Assembly: GCA_023150835.1 (NCBI GenBank)
Contig: JAKLKB010000032.1
Location: forward strand, 1 to 51,157
Reading direction: 5' to 3'
Source: Myxococcota bacterium
GTDB lineage: Bacteria > Myxococcota_C > UBA6777
DNA: 51,157 nt
Within the stretch, counting starts at the first letter, position 1. Each line of letters opens with the position of its first letter. A model generated the notes under the pieces. It saw only the letters and a program-made list of their open reading frames with translations. It was not told where the DNA came from and did not search any database. This document shows, in pieces, positions 46,892-51,157 of the stretch. A program made the position numbers and the translations under genes.

Positions 46892-47170
46892 ATGCTTTAC
46901 CTTGTCGTGAGTTACGATATCACCGAAGATCGACGGCGAAACCGAGTCGCCAAGCTGATGGAAAACTATGGCACGCGTGTGCAGTATAGCGTCTTTGAGT
47001 GCTTGCTCCAAGAGCAAAGCCTGCTTGAACTCCAAGAGCAGTTGCAGGCGATCTTGGATCTGGAAACGGACAGCGTGCGTTTTTACCGCTTGTGTGTTCG
47101 ATGTCGAGCGGGCATCGAGATATTCGGGCGCGGAACAACACAAAGCGAAGAACCCTTTGTAATTCTTTAG
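46892..47170 (+). CDS. cas2: CRISPR adaptation protein Cas2
   Basis: This is a 92-residue protein, the usual Cas2 length. The ATG at 46892 gives MLYLVVSYDI, the canonical N-terminus with D9; another ATG 12 bases upstream would add four residues, and no strong ribosome site decides between them. RRNRVAKLMENYGTRVQYSVFEC and a ferredoxin-fold strand pattern follow. It begins 132 bp after cas1 and is the last gene before the array. Confidence 0.93.
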   Translation: MLYLVVSYDITEDRRRNRVAKLMENYGTRVQYSVFECLLQEQSLLELQEQLQAILDLETDSVRFYRLCVRCRAGIEIFGRGTTQSEEPFVIL

Positions 47171-47232
47171 CTTTCCTTTGTTTTGTGTTCAGTTCGCTTG
47201 CGTTGAAACGCGCCGTTTGTTCTTTGTGGGTT

Positions 47233-47385
47233 GTTTGTGTGGAGCGTTGAGTTTGTTCCTTATGTTTGTGTGGGGCTTTGCCCCACGCCCCACAAGGGAC
47301 TTTCGCCCCTTGACCTCGACTCGGCGGAACGGATCGACGTTTTACACACAAACGACTCTGCCGCTTGAGTCTTCGCGAACGTGGG
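47233..47385 (+). repeat. Dispersed repeat family A
   Basis: TGTGGGGCTTTGCCCCACG is followed by CCCCACAAGGGAC, TTGACCTCGACTCGGCG, CTGCCGCTTGAGTC and CGCGAACGTGGGG. The copy lies just after cas2, where its hairpin could act as a terminator. Confidence 0.75.
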
Positions 47386-47439
47386 GGGTTTTGTTCTCTA
47401 CATCGCCCCACGCAGAAGATTTCATGCGTTGTTCTCTGC

Positions 47440-47685
47440 GAGGGGTTCGCGACCGGCTTTTTTCTTGTTCGTCAACGTGGGTGGGGGGTCGCGACCGGCT
47501 TTTTTGCTGCTCGTCAACGTGGGTGGGGGGTCGCGACCGGCTTTTTTGCTGCTCGTCAACATGGGAGGGGGTTCGCGACCGGCTTTTTTGCTGCTCGTTA
47601 ACGCGGAAGGGGGTTCGCGACCGGCTTTTTTGCTGCTCGTTAACGCGGAAGGGGGTTCGCGACCGGCTTTCGTTTTGGGTGAAAG
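47440..47685 (+). repeat. 42-bp minisatellite upstream of the CRISPR leader
   Basis: There are six units of 42 bp with the core TCGCGACCGGCTTTTTTGCT and GCTCGTCAACGTGGG. Units 1-3 and 4-6 differ by small substitutions that are shared within each half. Open frames across it (GSRPAFLLLVNVGG per unit) come from the multiple-of-three period. No gene start or ribosome site supports translation. Confidence 0.9.
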
Positions 47686-47699
47686 TGTTAAGTGAAGTT

Positions 47700-48090
47700 G
47701 ACAAGCCGAAGCCCCGCAGATCACACGAAGCACAAAAGATCATGAAAAAGCAGCGCGTGTAATTATAAAGGTGGGGCTCTCTTTGGTGGGTGGGTGGTTT
47801 CACGAAAACTGTGATTAAGATCACTTTCCCGAGCAGGTCGACTTTTTTGCGCGAGCGACCCATCACAAACCTATCGTTCTATAACATAAGCTATTGTTTT
47901 TACTTTGCTTCTGCTTAAATCGTGAATCGCCATTCAGTGAAGGGGGTGCATAGGTCGCGCAGTGCCTTGAAATTACAAATGATTTTTCATGAACGATTAT
48001 TCACTCAGAAGGCCCCCCCCCCCCGAGGGGGGGGGTGCATAGATTTTCCCTAAAAAAGTCCTTGCAAGAGAAGGCTCTCCGCGCTATACC
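47700..48090 (+). promoter_or_regulatory. CRISPR leader
   Basis: This is an AT-rich stretch between the minisatellite and the first repeat. GGGGGTGCATAG occurs twice, at 47942-47953 and 48031-48042, each preceded by a TTCA(G/C)T-like motif. A C12-GA-G9 homopolymer hairpin lies at 48013-48035. The array promoter and the integration-guiding sequence should be here; I cannot fix the promoter boxes. Confidence 0.7.
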
Positions 48091-51000
48091 CTTACTAGAG
48101 CTTCCGCGTTCGCAAGCGGATTGAAACTGAACGTTGTACACAGAAACGGTTGCCCCCTCAAGGCCTTACTAGAGCTTCCGCGTTCGCAAGCGGATTGAAA
48201 CGACTTTTTGTTCCTCGACTTTTTGTTCCTCGACTTTCTTACTAGAGCTTCCGCGTTCGCAAGCGGATTGAAACGTTCCCGTTCCTTTTCTCTCAGATGC
48301 CCACAGCTTACTTACTAGAGCTTCCGCGTTCGCAAGCGGATTGAAACCCCCCGCATATAAGAAAAGGCACTTATGTGGAATTCGCTTACTAGAGCTTCCG
48401 CGTTCGCAAGCGGATTGAAACTTAAAAGTGTCCATCATCGTTAAGACGGCTTTCGCGGCTTACTAGAGCTTCCGCGTTCGCAAGCGGATTGAAACATCGG
48501 ATCAAACCAAAGTCGATCACATCTGCCAACGGCTTACTAGAGCTTCCGCGTTCGCAAGCGGATTGAAACATCACGTCACTAACCGCAATAGATGTTTTCA
48601 ATGACTTACTAGAGCTTCCGCGTTCGCAAGCGGATTGAAACCTTGCAACTTTGATGTTGCACCTTAACCATGTTACCTTACTAGAGCTTCCGCGTTCGCA
48701 AGCGGATTGAAACGGGTTGGCATTTGAGCCATTGCTCGCTCAGCAGGGTTCTTACTAGAGCTTCCGCGTTCGCAAGCGGATTGAAACCTTGCTTAGATTC
48801 CACTCTTCCGTAGGGAATTCAAACTTACTAGAGCTTCCGCGTTCGCAAGCGGATTGAAACTTCAAGTTGGGGTGTTTTGGGTGTTCTGGGTGTTTTGCTT
48901 ACTAGAGCTTCCGCGTTCGCAAGCGGATTGAAACCCACAAGCACACCCACGGGTTGGAGATGACATAGCCTTACTAGAGCTTCCGCGTTCGCAAGCGGAT
49001 TGAAACGAAGAGACGAACAGGCGGGTAACCACACTCCATTCTTACTAGAGCTTCCGCGTTCGCAAGCGGATTGAAACCTACGCAGAAGGGCGGCGAATCC
49101 GTATCTACGGTTTCTTACTAGAGCTTCCGCGTTCGCAAGCGGATTGAAACGTTTGTCGGAGGGTTTGGGGTTGGGGAGGCGCTGTGCTTACTAGAGCTTC
49201 CGCGTTCGCAAGCGGATTGAAACCGTCAGCGTCGGCGGGAACGTTAGGGAATTGGATATCCCGCTTACTAGAGCTTCCGCGTTCGCAAGCGGATTGAAAC
49301 TTTTCCTTCAAAAAACTCACGATGTGTCTTCGACCTTACTAGAGCTTCCGCGTTCGCAAGCGGATTGAAACAAAGGTAGCGACTCCTTGACTTCGGGGGT
49401 GAGGCCCCCTTACTAGAGCTTCCGCGTTCGCAAGCGGATTGAAACTGGGCGGCTTCGGCGGCGGCTTCGGCGTCGCGTTGCTCTTACTAGAGCTTCCGCG
49501 TTCGCAAGCGGATTGAAACCGCCATCTCCCTATCAAAGCGGGAGGCGTAGCATGTGCTTACTAGAGCTTCCGCGTTCGCAAGCGGATTGAAACGATGTTC
49601 TTTGCGTGCGGCGGCTCGTCCCCAAGATCTTACTAGAGCTTCCGCGTTCGCAAGCGGATTGAAACAGTAGTAAAGGACTAGCCCCCGCACGGCCACGATG
49701 TGGCCTGCGTCGCGCTTACTAGAGCTTCCGCGTTCGCAAGCGGATTGAAACTATCCACGGGGCAGGATGTTGTACGGAAGCCCCTCACTTACTAGAGCTT
49801 CCGCGTTCGCAAGCGGATTGAAACCTTCGGCTTGGGCTTCGGCTTCTGCCTTGCGACCCTCTTACTAGAGCTTCCGCGTTCGCAAGCGGATTGAAACTAG
49901 GACGATGTCGGCTGCGCGTCGCAGGGCGATGCGAACTTACTAGAGCTTCCGCGTTCGCAAGCGGATTGAAACGCCTTTCTCCACAGCACCTGCGGCGATG
50001 TGGAGCTCAAAGCCATCTTCCTTACTAGAGCTTCCGCGTTCGCAAGCGGATTGAAACTTCGGGAGCCACTGGAATGGCCGCTTCGCCGTCCTCTTACTAG
50101 AGCTTCCGCGTTCGCAAGCGGATTGAAACTCTTTCCATTTTTTGGAAAGAAAAAGGTGCCGTACTTACTAGAGCTTCCGCGTTCGCAAGCGGATTGAAAC
50201 CCACCAAGGTCTTGAGGAACTCGGGCACCTCGCCCCCCTTACTAGAGCTTCCGCGTTCGCAAGCGGATTGAAACAAAGTAATCATGGTAATATTCTCCAT
50301 TTTTTTTGTCTTACTAGAGCTTCCGCGTTCGCAAGCGGATTGAAACATTCCGATTACGAGGGGGACGCCGGCGACGACTCCAAGGACTTACTAGAGCTTC
50401 CGCGTTCGCAAGCGGATTGAAACTGGGCGGCTTCGGCGTCTGCGTCGCGTTGGGCCTTGCGCTTACTAGAGCTTCCGCGTTCGCAAGCGGATTGAAACAG
50501 GGTCTCGAACACGTCAATCAGCCGACGCGCAGTGAACGCGCTTACTAGAGCTTCCGCGTTCGCAAGCGGATTGAAACGGAGGGGGAGCGGGGTTTGTCGG
50601 AGGGTTTGTGCTCTTACTAGAGCTTCCGCGTTCGCAAGCGGATTGAAACTATCATAGAGCGCGGTGTGATGGTCGTCGTCATCGTTCTTACTAGAGCTTC
50701 CGCGTTCGCAAGCGGATTGAAACCAGTTAAACACCAGCTCTGCGAACTTCTTGACGTGGCTTACTAGAGCTTCCGCGTTCGCAAGCGGATTGAAACAAGG
50801 CCGCGTCCAATGCGGCTGCGCAGCAGCCGAGCGCTTACTAGAGCTTCCGCGTTCGCAAGCGGATTGAAACGGCGATCGCACCGTCAACGGCGGCGTGGGG
50901 CGTATCCTTACTAGAGCTTCCGCGTTCGCAAGCGGATTGAAACACATCTCGCACAACTCCCCCCCCTCATCATGGTACCTTACTAGAGCTTCCGCGTTCG

Positions 51001-51157
51001 CAAGCGGATTGAAACAACACTCCACCGCCTTGAACCCGCTTTGTGTTGCGGGGCTTACTAGAGCTTCCGCGTTCGCAAGCGGATTGAAACATATCTGCAT
51101 CAGGGTCACTTCTTAATTTCTTGTTCCTTACTAGAGCTTCCGCGTTCGCAAGCGGAT
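48091..51157 (+). CRISPR. CRISPR array, 41 complete repeats and a 42nd cut at the window end
   Basis: The repeat is 37 bp, starting CTTACTAGAGCTTCCGCG and ending GCGGATTGAAAC, with a 5-bp stem TCCGC/GCGGA. The first copy is at 48091-48127; the last visible one starts at 51127 and is cut off. The average period is 74 bp, so spacers are about 34-38 bp. I saw no decayed repeat at either end, so the distal end lies outside the window. The ATTGAAAC end would give a standard 8-nt 5' handle after Cas6 cleavage. The leader lies on the cas2 side, so transcription is rightward, co-directional with the cas genes. Several spacers resemble one another. Confidence 0.99.

Noticed and set aside
48169-51116. 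Open frames across the CRISPR array with repeated peptides such as FNPLANAEALV
   Set aside because: They are translations of the CRISPR repeat, which has no in-frame stop in some frames. There is no ribosome site or gene-like composition.

Overview
This window looks like the chromosome of a predatory or social deltaproteobacterium, most likely a moderate-GC member of the Myxococcota or a neighbouring phylum. The reasons are several eukaryote-like Ser/Thr kinases with different accessory domains, FHA, VWA and PP2C proteins, a lipoprotein with Cys-rich MopE/Stigmatella-type repeats, multi-receiver response regulators, and intergenic regions full of short dispersed repeats. The lineage call is inference from gene content only.

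Layout. (1) 1-8500: three long low-complexity proteins on the minus strand (332-1222, 1346-2569, 4797-7541) and a divergent small TPR protein (7991-8503). One protein carries a harpin/HrpF-NolX-like calcium-loop repeat, one is a 914-residue protein with a long hydrophobic core, and one has three FPPPP motifs like those that bind EVH1 domains. The TPR protein resembles LcrH/SycD chaperones. I read this as an orphan locus of type III secretion translocator/effector-like proteins; no secretion apparatus gene is in the window. (2) 8578-10105: a frameshifted Cys-rich lipoprotein gene ending in an RCC1-like fragment. (3) 10724-12217: a COG0523 metal-chaperone GTPase with a His-rich tract. (4) 12229-22957, minus strand: a cNMP-binding kinase, a three-receiver/GGDEF-like hub protein, a VWA-FHA protein, a GH113-like glycosidase and a membrane kinase.

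(5) 23111-47170, all plus strand: a TerB-like membrane protein and an alpha/beta hydrolase lacking its nucleophile serine, then a signalling cassette: PP2C phosphatase, VWA protein, FHA-like protein, Ser/Thr kinase, pseudokinase with an NYN-like tail, TPR histidine kinase, response regulator, and a PIN nuclease overlapping the regulator by 4 bp. This runs directly into CRISPR genes: a CARF-HEPN RNase, Cas6, a reverse transcriptase fused to a degenerate archaeo-eukaryotic primase domain, an apparently intact CRISPR-associated primase-polymerase, Cas1 and Cas2. (6) 48091-51157: a CRISPR array with 41 complete 37-bp repeats and a 42nd cut by the window end. No Cas10 or other interference subunit is visible; it may lie beyond the array or elsewhere.

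The most interesting candidate for an undescribed system is the co-directional stretch 25987-47170. Its adaptation module has an RT carrying a primase-like domain that has lost its metal-binding and histidine motifs, beside a separate intact primase-polymerase. Its upstream flank is a complete phosphorylation circuit (writer, eraser, reader, two-component pair) that ends in nucleases. Function as one unit is inference.

The non-coding DNA is unusual. At least four dispersed repeat families recur in both orientations between genes, including MITE-like elements bounded by TAGGACTTACGCAGTT inverted repeats. There are also several minisatellites (42 bp twice, 18/19 bp, 29-34 bp, 93 bp).
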